Shown: positions 38,537 through 46,359 of the stretch, one piece after another
Layout: every line of letters begins with the position of its first letter
Position numbering within the stretch: position 1 is the first letter of the stretch
Assembly: GCF_032098525.1 (NCBI RefSeq)
Contig: NZ_CP134890.1
Span: 1,488,001 to 1,552,000, forward strand
Source: Flavobacterium sp. PMTSA4
GTDB taxonomy: Bacteria; Bacteroidota; Bacteroidia; Flavobacteriales; Flavobacteriaceae
Direction of reading: 5' to 3'
DNA length: 64,000 bases
The notes under the pieces: model-generated
Databases searched by the model: none
Told to the model about the DNA's origin: nothing
What the model saw: the letters and a program-made list of their open reading frames with translations, nothing else
Made by a program: the position numbers and the translations under genes

Positions 38537-39088
38537 TTATACTTTTTCTACTTGCATAAAACTTAATTCTAGTGGAGTTTTTCTACCGAAAATCTTAACC
38601 ATAACCTCAAGTTTACGCTTTTCTTCGTTGATTTTTTCGATAGTTCCATTAAAACCATTAAAAGGACCATCGATGACCTTTATTGTTTCACCAATATTAA
38701 ATGGTATGTTCTGTGTGTCAGTAGTTATAGACAACTCATCAACCTTACCTAACATTCTATTAACTTCTGAAGTTCTTAAAGGTACTGGATTACCACCTTT
38801 GACTTCACCTAAAAACCCAATTACACCTGTAATTGATTTTATGATATGTGGAATTTCTCCCATCAAATTTGCTTCAACCATTACATATCCAGGAAAATAA
38901 ACTTTCTCTTTAGAAATTTTCTTTCCTTCTCTTACTTGTACAACTTTTTCAGTTGGAACAAGAACCTGAGAAACATAGTCCGACATACCAAGTCTGTTTA
39001 TCTCGGTCTCGATATAAGCTTTAACCTTATTCTCTTGACCACTAACAGCTCTAACTACGTACCATTTTTTTGTATTAACTTCAGGCAT
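38537..39088 (-). CDS. nusG: Transcription elongation/antitermination factor NusG
   Basis: A 183-aa NusG. NGN domain at the N terminus (KKWYVVRAVSGQENKVKAYIE) and the KOW motif near the C terminus (GETIKVIDGPFNGFNGTI). It links RNA polymerase with Rho or the ribosome. It starts six bases after secE. Confidence 0.96.
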   Translation of the reverse strand: MPEVNTKKWYVVRAVSGQENKVKAYIETEINRLGMSDYVSQVLVPTEKVVQVREGKKISKEKVYFPGYVMVEANLMGEIPHIIKSITGVIGFLGEVKGGNPVPLRTSEVNRMLGKVDELSITTDTQNIPFNIGETIKVIDGPFNGFNGTIEKINEEKRKLEVMVKIFGRKTPLELSFMQVEKV

Positions 39089-39094
39089 CTTTAT

Positions 39095-39292
39095 TTATGA
39101 ATTTATCCAATTAAAAAGAGTTGCAATAGATTTAGCAAACATCTCATCAACACCCCATGTAGCAAGAGCAAACACAACTGAAAATACAGCAACAATAATT
39201 GTATAACGCTGTACTTCAGACCATGGAGTCCAAGACACATTTGATTTTAATTCCTCAAAAGATTCGTTTATGTAATTTAAAACTTTTCCCAT
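39095..39292 (-). CDS. secE: Preprotein translocase subunit SecE
   Basis: A 65-aa SecE with one membrane helix (YTIIVAVFSVVFALATWGVDEMF) preceded by the amphipathic SFEELKSNVSWTPWSEVQR, the conserved core of short bacterial SecE. It clamps SecY in the inner membrane. It lies between tRNA-Trp and nusG, as in most Bacteroidetes. Confidence 0.95.
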   Translation of the reverse strand: MGKVLNYINESFEELKSNVSWTPWSEVQRYTIIVAVFSVVFALATWGVDEMFAKSIATLFNWINS

Positions 39293-39310
39293 TGTCTTTT
39301 ATGTATTTTG

Positions 39311-39381
39311 CACGGGCGGGAGGATTCGAACCACCATCAACGGTTTTGGAGACCGCTATTCTACCCTTGAACTACGCCCGT
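39311..39381 (-). tRNA. tRNA-Trp (CCA)
   Basis: Folds into a complete cloverleaf with acceptor stem ACGGGCG / CGCCCGT, anticodon stem GCGGT / ACCGT, loop CTCCAAA (anticodon CCA) and T loop TTCGAAT. The T stem GGTGG / CCTCC shows one U-U opposition. The 3' CCA is not encoded. It sits between tuf and secE. Confidence 0.95.
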
Positions 39382-39387
39382 TTATAA

Positions 39388-39425
39388 AATCCAGCAGAGC
39401 ACCAAAAAAGGCTCTCTGCTGGATT
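39388..39425 (-). terminator. Hairpin after tuf
   Basis: Twelve-base-pair stem AATCCAGCAGAG / CTCTGCTGGATT with a 14-base T-containing loop, located between tuf and tRNA-Trp and followed only by TTATAAA. It may partially end tuf transcripts or serve as a processing site that frees the tRNA. Confidence 0.6.
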
Positions 39426-39442
39426 ATTTATTTATTTTGATA

Positions 39443-40630
39443 TTAGTCTAAAATCTCAGTAACCTGACCAGCACCAACTGTTCTACCACCTTCACGGATA
39501 GCAAAACGTAAACCTACGTTTAATGCAATTGGACTTAATAAAGCTACTTCAATAGTTAAGTTATCACCTGGCATTACCATTTCAACACCAGCTGGTAAAG
39601 AAATAACACCAGTCACGTCAGTTGTACGTACGTAAAACTGTGGACGATAGTTATTGTGGAATGGTGTGTGACGACCACCTTCTTCTTTTTTCAAGATATA
39701 AACCTCAGCTTTAAATTTAGCATGTGGTTTTACTGAACCTGGTTTACAGATAACCATACCTCTTTTGATATCAGCTTTGTCGATACCTCTTAAAAGTAAT
39801 CCAACATTATCTCCAGCTTCACCTCTATCAAGGATTTTACGGAACATCTCAACTCCAGTAATTGTAGAAGTTAATTTATCTGCACCCATACCAATGATTT
39901 CAACAGGATCTCCAGTATTAGCAACTCCAGTTTCGATACGACCTGTAGCAACAGTTCCACGACCTGTAATTGTAAATACGTCCTCAACTGGCATCAAGAA
40001 TGGTTTAGCGTTGTCACGAACTGGCTCTTCAATCCAGTTATCAACAGCTTCCATTAATTCAATTATTTTTGGTACCCAGTTTGGATCATTATTTAACCCA
40101 CCCAAAGCAGAACCTTGAACTACAGGACCATTATCTCCATCATACTCATAGAATGACAATAAATCTCTGATTTCCATTTCAACTAATTCCAATAACTCAG
40201 CATCATCAACCATATCCACTTTGTTCATGAATACAACTATTCTTGGAATACCTACCTGACGTCCTAAAAGGATGTGCTCACGAGTTTGTGGCATTGGTCC
40301 GTCAGTAGCAGCTACTACCAAGATAGCACCGTCCATTTGAGCAGCACCAGTAACCATGTTTTTCACGTAATCCGCGTGACCTGGACAGTCAACGTGTGCG
40401 TAGTGACGATTAGCCGTTTCATATTCAACGTGAGATGTATTAATAGTAATACCTCTTTCTTTTTCTTCTGGAGCATTATCAATTTGATCAAATGATTTTG
40501 CTTGACAATAACCTGCATCAGACAATACTTTTGTGATTGCAGCAGTTAATGTAGTCTTTCCATGATCTACGTGTCCGATAGTACCTATATTTAAGTGTGG
40601 TTTCGAACGATTAAAATTTTCTTTTGCCAT
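39443..40630 (-). CDS. tuf: Elongation factor Tu
   Basis: A 395-aa EF-Tu that delivers aminoacyl-tRNA to the ribosome. GTPase motifs: GHVDHGKTTL (G1, residues 19-28), DCPGHADY (G3), NKVD (G4). The C-terminal VEVALLSPIALNVGLRFAIREGGRTVGAGQV is standard. It is flanked by tRNA genes on both sides. Confidence 0.98.
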   Translation of the reverse strand: MAKENFNRSKPHLNIGTIGHVDHGKTTLTAAITKVLSDAGYCQAKSFDQIDNAPEEKERGITINTSHVEYETANRHYAHVDCPGHADYVKNMVTGAAQMDGAILVVAATDGPMPQTREHILLGRQVGIPRIVVFMNKVDMVDDAELLELVEMEIRDLLSFYEYDGDNGPVVQGSALGGLNNDPNWVPKIIELMEAVDNWIEEPVRDNAKPFLMPVEDVFTITGRGTVATGRIETGVANTGDPVEIIGMGADKLTSTITGVEMFRKILDRGEAGDNVGLLLRGIDKADIKRGMVICKPGSVKPHAKFKAEVYILKKEEGGRHTPFHNNYRPQFYVRTTDVTGVISLPAGVEMVMPGDNLTIEVALLSPIALNVGLRFAIREGGRTVGAGQVTEILD

Positions 40631-40685
40631 TTTACTTAATTTTTAATCTTAGTTTATATATTAGTGTTCAAATTTTACAATTTTG

Positions 40686-40757
40686 AGCCAATGACGGGAA
40701 TTGAACCCGTGACCTCTTCCTTACCAAGGAAGCACTCTACCCCTGAGCTACACCGGC
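40686..40757 (-). tRNA. tRNA-Thr (GGT)
   Basis: Acceptor GCCGGTG / CATTGGC, anticodon stem CTTCC / GGAAG with loop TTGGTAA, anticodon GGT. T loop TTCAATT. No encoded CCA. It lies directly upstream of tuf. Confidence 0.95.
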
Positions 40758-40825
40758 TTTTGTGAGTTCAGAAGTTAGAATTCAGAATTCAGAAATCTCT
40801 AAATTCATTATTTCTAAATTCTTAG

Positions 40826-40907
40826 TGGGGAGAGCAGGATTCGAACCTGCGAAGACGTAGTCAGCGGATTTACAGTCCGCCCTCGTTGGCCGCTTGAGTA
40901 TCTCCCC
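40826..40907 (-). tRNA. tRNA-Tyr (GTA)
   Basis: Acceptor GGGGAGA / TCTCCCC, anticodon stem GCGGA / TCCGC with loop CTGTAAA, anticodon GTA, and the long variable arm expected of bacterial tRNA-Tyr. 82 bases without CCA. Confidence 0.96.
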
Positions 40908-40935
40908 AAACCATTTTCAATCTATAAAAGAACTG

Positions 40936-41009
40936 AGCCGATAGAGGGACTCGAACCCACGACCTGCTGATTACAAATCAGCTGCTCTAGCCAGCTGAGC
41001 TACACCGGC
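40936..41009 (-). tRNA. tRNA-Thr (TGT)
   Basis: Acceptor GCCGGTG / TATCGGC, anticodon stem GCTGA / TCAGC with loop TTTGTAA, anticodon TGT. 74 bases without CCA. First gene of the tRNA-tuf-secE transcription unit. Confidence 0.96.
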
Positions 41010-41018
41010 AAACTCAAT

Positions 41019-41046
41019 AAAAAAAGCCCGCTATTTCTAACGGACT
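41019..41046 (-). terminator. Terminator after hpf, overlapping the tRNA-tuf start region
   Basis: Minus strand AGTCCG / CGGGCT stem with a ten-base loop, then TTTTTTT. It ends transcription from hpf, but begins only two bases after the -7 element of the tRNA-tuf promoter, so the same hairpin is at the very 5' end of that transcript or spans its start site. Confidence 0.7.
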
Positions 41047-41047
41047 G

Positions 41048-41078
41048 CAAATGTATGGATTTTATCTTTTAATCAAAA
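41048..41078 (-). promoter_or_regulatory. Promoter of the tRNA-tuf-secE operon
   Basis: Minus strand TTTTG (41078-41074), 18 bases, TACATTTG (41055-41048): a near-ideal Bacteroidetes housekeeping promoter, TTTG-N19-TAnnTTTG. It lies just after the hpf stop codon. Confidence 0.75.
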
Positions 41079-41099
41079 CATTTTTTAAAAATATTTTTC

Positions 41100-41402
41100 T
41101 TAAATATGAGCTCTTACTTTTTCTTTGCGTTTAACAAGCAATCTTTCTAATGATTCTGCAGCTAATTCAACAGCTTCTTCAAATGTTTTACATTGTTTTT
41201 TTACAATAAAATCATCTCCAGGAACATGAATTTTAAATTCTACAGCTTTGTTTTCTTTCTCACTTATGTTTTCAACCTTTAAAAAAACATCAGACGACAC
41301 AACATTATCATAATATTTTTCAAGTTTAGTTAATCTTGTCTGGATAAAATCGACCAATTTTCTGTCGATGTTAAAATTTACTGCATGAACATTTACCTTC
41401 AT
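41100..41402 (-). CDS. hpf: Ribosome hibernation promoting factor, short form
   Basis: A 100-aa HPF/YfiA-type protein: MKVNVHAVNFNIDRKLVDFIQTRLTKLEKY opening, and VDVFLKVE...VEFKIHVPG strand region, ending in KRKEKVRAHI. It binds the 30S subunit and stabilises idle ribosomes. Its short form lacks the C-terminal dimerisation domain. It lies 34 bases downstream of the xerC-type recombinase gene and upstream of the tRNA-tuf unit. Confidence 0.9.
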   Translation of the reverse strand: MKVNVHAVNFNIDRKLVDFIQTRLTKLEKYYDNVVSSDVFLKVENISEKENKAVEFKIHVPGDDFIVKKQCKTFEEAVELAAESLERLLVKRKEKVRAHI

Positions 41403-41436
41403 AGTATTAGTATTAATTTGTTAAACAATTTTTAAA

Positions 41437-42333
41437 TTATTGAATCGTTCTGGGATGAGCATTTATATAGACTTTCTTGAGTTCTGAAAGACTACTATGA
41501 GTATATACTTGTGTTGATGCTAAACTAGAATGACCTAATAATTCTTTTACTGAGTTAATATCTGCTCCGTTATTTAAAAGATGTGTAGCAAAAGTGTGTC
41601 TTAAAATATGAGGACTTTTTTTCACCTTCTCAGAGACATTACTAAAGTAATAATTTATTATTCGATAAACAAGTGAATCATTTAATTTAACTCCATTTAT
41701 TTTTATAAATAAAAAATTATTTTCTTTACCATTTACCACTTCATCTCTTTTCTCGATATATTTTAAAATTTCATCAGAAATATTAGGCAACAAGGGAATT
41801 ACTCTTTCTTTATTTCTTTTACCTACAACCTTAATCGAATTTGAAAATGTATCAATATTTTGAATTTGTAAATTAATAAGTTCGGCTCTTCTGATTCCAG
41901 TTGTGTAAAACAAATCAATCATCAATTTATCTCTAGCTCCTTCAAAATCATCTGAAAAAATAAGATGATTCAAAACCTCATTTAACTCTTTTTCAGAAAA
42001 AGGAATTTGAATCTTTTTTGCCGACTTCAAAGCTTTATGTTTGGATAAAGGACTATTGTCAATCTGTTTTGACTTTAATAAAAATTTATAAAATGCTTTA
42101 ATGGAAGAGATTTTTCTATTTATTGAAGAGTTAGATTTACCATCATCAGATAATGAAACTATCCAAGAACGTATTTGACTGTAATTAACTTCTAGTAAAT
42201 TATCATCAAGAAATTCATTTCGTATATGATTTTGAAAAAATTCAACATCTTTACAATAGGCCAAAACGGTATGCAAAGAATAGTTTTTTTCTAAATGAAG
42301 GTAATCATTAAATTTTTTTAAATAATCAGTCAT
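41437..42333 (-). CDS. Tyrosine recombinase XerC/XerD family
   Basis: A 298-aa tyrosine recombinase, probably the chromosome-dimer-resolving XerC. The N-terminal SAM-like domain covers about residues 1-90. Catalytic residues are in place: Arg in TGIRRAELI, His-x-x-Arg in HILRHTFATHLL, His in LLGHSSLAS and the nucleophile Tyr in TQVYTHSS. No mobile-element borders are present, so it is a housekeeping Xer. Its ATG lies immediately after the T-run of the rpsU terminator, leaving no leader after the hairpin. Confidence 0.9.
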   Translation of the reverse strand: MTDYLKKFNDYLHLEKNYSLHTVLAYCKDVEFFQNHIRNEFLDDNLLEVNYSQIRSWIVSLSDDGKSNSSINRKISSIKAFYKFLLKSKQIDNSPLSKHKALKSAKKIQIPFSEKELNEVLNHLIFSDDFEGARDKLMIDLFYTTGIRRAELINLQIQNIDTFSNSIKVVGKRNKERVIPLLPNISDEILKYIEKRDEVVNGKENNFLFIKINGVKLNDSLVYRIINYYFSNVSEKVKKSPHILRHTFATHLLNNGADINSVKELLGHSSLASTQVYTHSSLSELKKVYINAHPRTIQ

Positions 42334-42382
42334 AAAAAAAACCGTAAGTTATCAAAGTTAGGAAACTTTGATAACTTACGGT
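42334..42382 (-). terminator. Strong terminator between rpsU and the xer gene
   Basis: Perfect 19-base-pair stem (42341-42359 pairs with 42364-42382) with a four-base AGGA loop (plus strand), then seven T on the transcribed strand. The last T is directly followed by the ATG of the recombinase gene at 42333. Confidence 0.92.
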
Positions 42383-42406
42383 TATATATTTTGAGAAATT
42401 TAACTA

Positions 42407-42601
42407 CTAACTTTCTAGACTATCTTTCAAGTTTTGAATGTAAGCCGCTTTTTGGATTTCTGCTCTTCTAGCTACTGATGGTTTAGTAAAAGCTTGTCTA
42501 GCTCTTAATTGACGTACAGTTCCAGTTTTGTCAAATTTTCTTTTATAGCGCTTTAATGCTCTATCGATATTTTCTCCGTCTTTAATTGGTATAATTAACA
42601 T
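42407..42601 (-). CDS. rpsU: Ribosomal protein bS21
   Basis: A 64-aa bS21: basic, helical, with IPIKDGENIDRALKRYKRKFDKTG at the N terminus. In the flavobacterial ribosome bS21, with bS18 and bS6, holds the 3' tail of 16S rRNA and hides the anti-Shine-Dalgarno. The gene itself carries a perfect Shine-Dalgarno, which suggests self-control. It has its own promoter and a strong terminator. Confidence 0.97.
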   Translation of the reverse strand: MLIIPIKDGENIDRALKRYKRKFDKTGTVRQLRARQAFTKPSVARRAEIQKAAYIQNLKDSLES

Positions 42602-42606
42602 AATAA

Positions 42607-42616
42607 ATCACCTCCT
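42607..42616 (-). promoter_or_regulatory. rpsU: Strong Shine-Dalgarno of rpsU
   Basis: Minus strand AGGAGGTGAT, ten bases complementary to the usual 16S rRNA 3' end, with nine bases between AGGAGG and the ATG. No other start in the window that I inspected has a comparable site. Confidence 0.92.
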
Positions 42617-42629
42617 CTCGTTAAGGCTG

Positions 42630-42658
42630 CAAAAGTAACAATTATTTTGAAAAACAAA
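42630..42658 (-). promoter_or_regulatory. Promoter of rpsU
   Basis: Minus strand TTTG (42658-42655), 17 bases, TACTTTTG (42637-42630). It fits the Bacteroidetes consensus, giving a leader of roughly 20-25 bases that contains the Shine-Dalgarno. Confidence 0.7.
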
Positions 42659-42697
42659 TAATTAAATAAACTTTTATTTAAAAAAATAAATAGCTAA

Positions 42698-43867
42698 TTA
42701 TTTAACCGCTGGTTTATAGTTTTGTTTGTCAATCAGCATTTTTGACAAAATCTCTCTTAGAATTTCAGAAGTTCCACCACCAATTGGTCCTAAACGACTA
42801 TCTCTTAATAAACGTGCTAATGGATATTCCTCCATATAACCATATCCGCCCAACATCTGCAAACAACTGTAAATTGTTTCATCAGCTATTTGAGTGGATT
42901 TTAATTTTGCCATTGTAGCTTCTTTTACAACATATTCACCTTTATCTAATCTAGATACAGCTGCATAATTAAATAATTTACAATGCTCAACGTCTGTAAA
43001 ATGATTTACAACAGTATGTCTTAAAGCTTGAAACTTATTAATAGATTTACCAAACGCTTCTCTTTTTGACATATAGTCAATCGTATATTCCAAAGCAAAT
43101 TCTGCTCTCGCATGAGCATTAATTGCCATAATTAATCTTTCCAAAGCAAAGTGTTGCATAATGTAAGGAAAACCTTTTCCTTCTTCACCCATTAGGTTTT
43201 CTTCTGGGATTTCAACATTATCAAAAGCAATTTCGGCTGTATCTGAAGCTCGCCAACCCAATTTATCTAATTTTGTTGCTGAAATTCCATTAAGATTTGT
43301 ATCAAAAACAAACATGCTAATTCCTTTATTTCCAAGTTCGGGATTAGTTTTTGCGGCAACTACATAATAATCTGCATAAACTCCATTTGTGATAAATGTT
43401 TTGGAACCATTTATTATATATTTATTTCCTTTTTTAACAGCAGTTGTTCGCATTCCGGCAACATCGCTTCCACCGAATGGTTCAGTAATACAAAGCGCTC
43501 CAATTTTTTTTCCAGAAATACTTGGTGCAAGATATTCTTGTTTAATTCGTTCATCGCCTTCTGCATTCAAATGAGTCATTGCTAAATAAGAATGAGCCCA
43601 CATTGCAGCAGCAAAACCACCAGATTTTATTTTTTGAAGTTCTTCCAAGAAAATAACCGTATAAAATAAATCCAAATTCATTCCACCATAAGCCTCAGGA
43701 TATGCAATGCCGAAGAAACCCATTTCGCCAAATTTTTCCCAAATGAAACGTTCAATAGTTCCTGTTTTTTCCCATTTTTCAATATGAGGAACAACTTCTT
43801 TATTCAAAAAATCTCGTAAACTTTCTCTAAACAATTCGTGCTCTTCTGTAAAGTATGTAGAATTCAT
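42698..43867 (-). CDS. Acyl-CoA dehydrogenase
   Basis: A 389-aa FAD-dependent acyl-CoA dehydrogenase. Flavin/substrate motifs ALCITEPFGGSDVAGM and GSKTFITNG are present. The catalytic base is probably Glu243 in FALERL, the position used by long-chain and isovaleryl-CoA enzymes, because the C-terminal site that holds Glu in medium-chain enzymes reads PIGGGTSEI here. So long-chain or branched substrates are more likely, without further resolution. The gene follows the helix-hairpin-helix gene by 30 bases. Confidence 0.92.
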   Translation of the reverse strand: MNSTYFTEEHELFRESLRDFLNKEVVPHIEKWEKTGTIERFIWEKFGEMGFFGIAYPEAYGGMNLDLFYTVIFLEELQKIKSGGFAAAMWAHSYLAMTHLNAEGDERIKQEYLAPSISGKKIGALCITEPFGGSDVAGMRTTAVKKGNKYIINGSKTFITNGVYADYYVVAAKTNPELGNKGISMFVFDTNLNGISATKLDKLGWRASDTAEIAFDNVEIPEENLMGEEGKGFPYIMQHFALERLIMAINAHARAEFALEYTIDYMSKREAFGKSINKFQALRHTVVNHFTDVEHCKLFNYAAVSRLDKGEYVVKEATMAKLKSTQIADETIYSCLQMLGGYGYMEEYPLARLLRDSRLGPIGGGTSEILREILSKMLIDKQNYKPAVK

Positions 43868-43897
43868 ATATATAAGACTGATTTTTGTGTTCTTTTT

Positions 43898-44779
43898 TTA
43901 GAATTCCAAATATAAGGCAATAATTTTTAATTTATCCGCAGGAAATCCTTTAATTTTTGTTAAATCTTCAATTTTAATATCTCCATTCATACTTCGGTAT
44001 TTAACAATATCATGAGCGAGTTGATATCTAAAGAATGGGAATTGCGAAAGCTCTTTGACTGATGCAGTATTAATATTTATTCTTTTCGCATTTGTAGTTG
44101 ATTTGATTTCGAAAGAAGCATTTAATTTTTCAATAACTTCAGGTTGTAAACCCCAAATTTCTTGCATTTGCTCCATTGATAAGAAAGCACCATATTTTTC
44201 TTTTTCATTCAATATTCTATCGGATATTTTATCCCCAATTCCGTAGATTTTCATTAAATCTTCCTTTGAAGCCGTATTTATATCTAAAACTACTATCTTT
44301 TCTTTCTTAGAAAAATCTTTTTTCTCGTAAGGTTGATATATTGATTTTTTGTTTTTTACCCAATCAGGAAATTTAAAATAAGGAGAAATGGCATTTAACA
44401 ATGAATCCGAAACTTTCGTTACTGCTTGAAATTCTTCAGCTGAATTAACATAGTTGTTTTCTTTTCGAAAAGCTAACAATCTATCTATTTCTTCAACTTT
44501 CATTCCTAATTTATATCCTTTGAAATCGGTTATAAAATTTGGATTAAAGGGATAAATCTTTGGTTGGTAATTTGTATATGCAACTTTCAAACTATCTACA
44601 GAACTTTGATTTGATAACCAATTTTCTTTTTCCTTTTCATCAATTACTGGAGTTTCAAAATGATAAAAGAAATAAACCAATTGAAGCGAAATGATTATCG
44701 CAAAAAACAACAAAATACCAATCCGTTGACTTTTGGTATAACTTAAAAAAGACTTTCCTATCGAAGTATTATTTTCCAT
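43898..44779 (-). CDS. Membrane-anchored helix-hairpin-helix (ComEA-like) protein
   Basis: A 293-aa protein with one N-terminal membrane helix (about residues 20-38) and three helix-hairpin-helix-like regions: one around residues 90-135 (KVEEIDRLLAFRKE), a clear one around 170-205 (INTASKEDLMKIYGIGDKISDRIL) and one at the C terminus (INTASVKELSQFPFFRYQLAHDIV). ComEA-like proteins bind DNA at the envelope during uptake; the anchored multi-repeat form is common in flavobacteria and its DNA-uptake role is not established. It starts three bases after the PspC gene. Confidence 0.82.
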   Translation of the reverse strand: MENNTSIGKSFLSYTKSQRIGILLFFAIIISLQLVYFFYHFETPVIDEKEKENWLSNQSSVDSLKVAYTNYQPKIYPFNPNFITDFKGYKLGMKVEEIDRLLAFRKENNYVNSAEEFQAVTKVSDSLLNAISPYFKFPDWVKNKKSIYQPYEKKDFSKKEKIVVLDINTASKEDLMKIYGIGDKISDRILNEKEKYGAFLSMEQMQEIWGLQPEVIEKLNASFEIKSTTNAKRININTASVKELSQFPFFRYQLAHDIVKYRSMNGDIKIEDLTKIKGFPADKLKIIALYLEF

Positions 44780-44782
44780 TTT

Positions 44783-45010
44783 TTACAAATCGAAAACAGA
44801 AGTTCGTTTTCCTCTAATTAAATCTTTCAACTTAATCCAAAAAGCTAATGTTAAATAAACTCCAAACCAAAGTCCAGCGGTTACAAAAGTGATGTAGATA
44901 AAAAATAATCGAACATTAGATGCTCGCATACCTAATTTATCGGCCAAACGTGATGAAACATGAAATCCATGTTTTTCAAAAAAATATTTCAATTTTATTA
45001 CTGGCGACAT
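44783..45010 (-). CDS. Small PspC-domain protein
   Basis: A 75-aa protein with the PspC core: VSSRLADKLGMRASNVRLFFIYITF, followed by a hydrophobic helix (VTAGLWFGVYLTLAFWI) and a basic tail. Inner-membrane protein; PspC domains often act in envelope stress. It stands alone here without pspA. It lies 25 bases after DUF2851 and three before the helix-hairpin-helix gene, so all are probably one unit. Confidence 0.82.
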   Translation of the reverse strand: MSPVIKLKYFFEKHGFHVSSRLADKLGMRASNVRLFFIYITFVTAGLWFGVYLTLAFWIKLKDLIRGKRTSVFDL

Positions 45011-45035
45011 TATCGATTGTTTTTATGAGTTAAAA

Positions 45036-46304
45036 TTAGGATTTTAATAATTGAATTCCAACGTTGCATTGCAAACATTTGCTCAAATTACAATATTCAT
45101 TCTTTAATTGTAATAATGATTGTGAGTCAAAAGCATTAATTGCATCTAAACCAAATTGGTTAAACTTTTGGATAATTACATTTTTCTCTGGCTTAATTTC
45201 TCTAATCAATTCTAAAATAGTTTCTGAGCTTTCCTTTCCTAAACTTTTTGCATAAGCAAACTGAATTGGAACTATGGTATTTATAACAATCAAATCAATA
45301 AACGATTTTGATAATTTTTTCTTCTTTTTGACACTTTCGTTATCCAACTGATAATGCGTTAACCAATAACTAGAAGTTTCAACCTCAAAAAGTGAATAGA
45401 AATCCTTTAGTTTATTGATTGAAATTACTCTCGAAAATAAATTACTTTCTTGATGATACAACATTGCTAGTTGTGCTAAACGAATTGTCGGGAAATTATC
45501 AGGTCTGTGCTTAAAAAATTGAACGGGTGATAAAATTGTTTTTTGCAATTGATATTTGTGTGAAATATAATCATAGTTACTTTTCAAATCTTTTGTATAG
45601 TTGTCTTCAGCGTCAAGTGGAATTAAATCAGTTCTACCCAAAAACAATGCTTCAAGATTTTCTACTTCAAATCCTTCTTTTCTGATTACTGAAAACGGAA
45701 CAGATTGAGCCATTTTCAAAAATGTTTCACCATTAGTGTTTAAACCGAAGTTTTTGGACAACAAACAGAATAAAACGGCTTCCCAATCATTATCCGTTTC
45801 TTCTAAAAGTTTTTGTATCGGAATTGATTTTCGTTCTAATCTTTCAAAAAATAATCTTTCTTTCCAACTTTGAAAAATAAAATCATCGACCTGTTTAATT
45901 TGATTTTCGCAATAAATCCATGATTTTTTAGAAACCAATGATTGATAATTTTCTAAAACTTCTTTTGAAACATAATGTTTTAATTCTAAAGTTGGAATTT
46001 CTGAATTATCTTTTCTAAAAATTGGCGTATCATGTTCCCAAACCACATGTAAAACTACATTATTATAATTATCATCTTTTTCATGTTGATGCAAATACCA
46101 ATCGGAAGATTTTATATGAATTTCAATATTTCCTGCCCATTTTTGATTTTCAATAGTAATTTGAGCATTAAAAAAATCTGGTCCTGATTTCTGAAAATAA
46201 TTTCCAACATTACTAATCGAAAGTGATTCTCCATTAACCGTTTTTAGGTTAGAAAAATCAAACTTCTTATATTGCCACACATAATGGAGGAAATCTTCTT
46301 TCAC
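45036..46304 (-). CDS. DUF2851 family protein
   Basis: A 422-aa cytoplasmic-looking protein of the DUF2851 family, recognised by the start KEDFLHYVWQYKKFDF, the stretch GPDFFNAQITI, NIEIHIKSSDWYLHQHEKDDNYNNVVLHVVWEHD, and a C-terminal CxxCxxxxC-like cluster (CNLSKCLQCNVG). Its layout with Asp, Glu, His and Lys in the first 110 residues resembles a nuclease core, but no function is known. The family start is usually MKEDF, so I choose GTG 46304 over GTG 46322. First gene of a putative four-gene unit; divergent from the PNGase F-like gene across about 55 bases. Confidence 0.8.
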   Translation of the reverse strand: MKEDFLHYVWQYKKFDFSNLKTVNGESLSISNVGNYFQKSGPDFFNAQITIENQKWAGNIEIHIKSSDWYLHQHEKDDNYNNVVLHVVWEHDTPIFRKDNSEIPTLELKHYVSKEVLENYQSLVSKKSWIYCENQIKQVDDFIFQSWKERLFFERLERKSIPIQKLLEETDNDWEAVLFCLLSKNFGLNTNGETFLKMAQSVPFSVIRKEGFEVENLEALFLGRTDLIPLDAEDNYTKDLKSNYDYISHKYQLQKTILSPVQFFKHRPDNFPTIRLAQLAMLYHQESNLFSRVISINKLKDFYSLFEVETSSYWLTHYQLDNESVKKKKKLSKSFIDLIVINTIVPIQFAYAKSLGKESSETILELIREIKPEKNVIIQKFNQFGLDAINAFDSQSLLQLKNEYCNLSKCLQCNVGIQLLKS

Positions 46305-46359
46305 CGGAATTAATTTTAACACTAAAGTAGGAATTTACTTTTACACTTGAACAATTATT

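Noticed and set aside
41437..42333. Tyrosine recombinase as part of a mobile element
   Set aside because: No att-like repeats or cargo genes; housekeeping neighbours on both sides and a standard Xer length.
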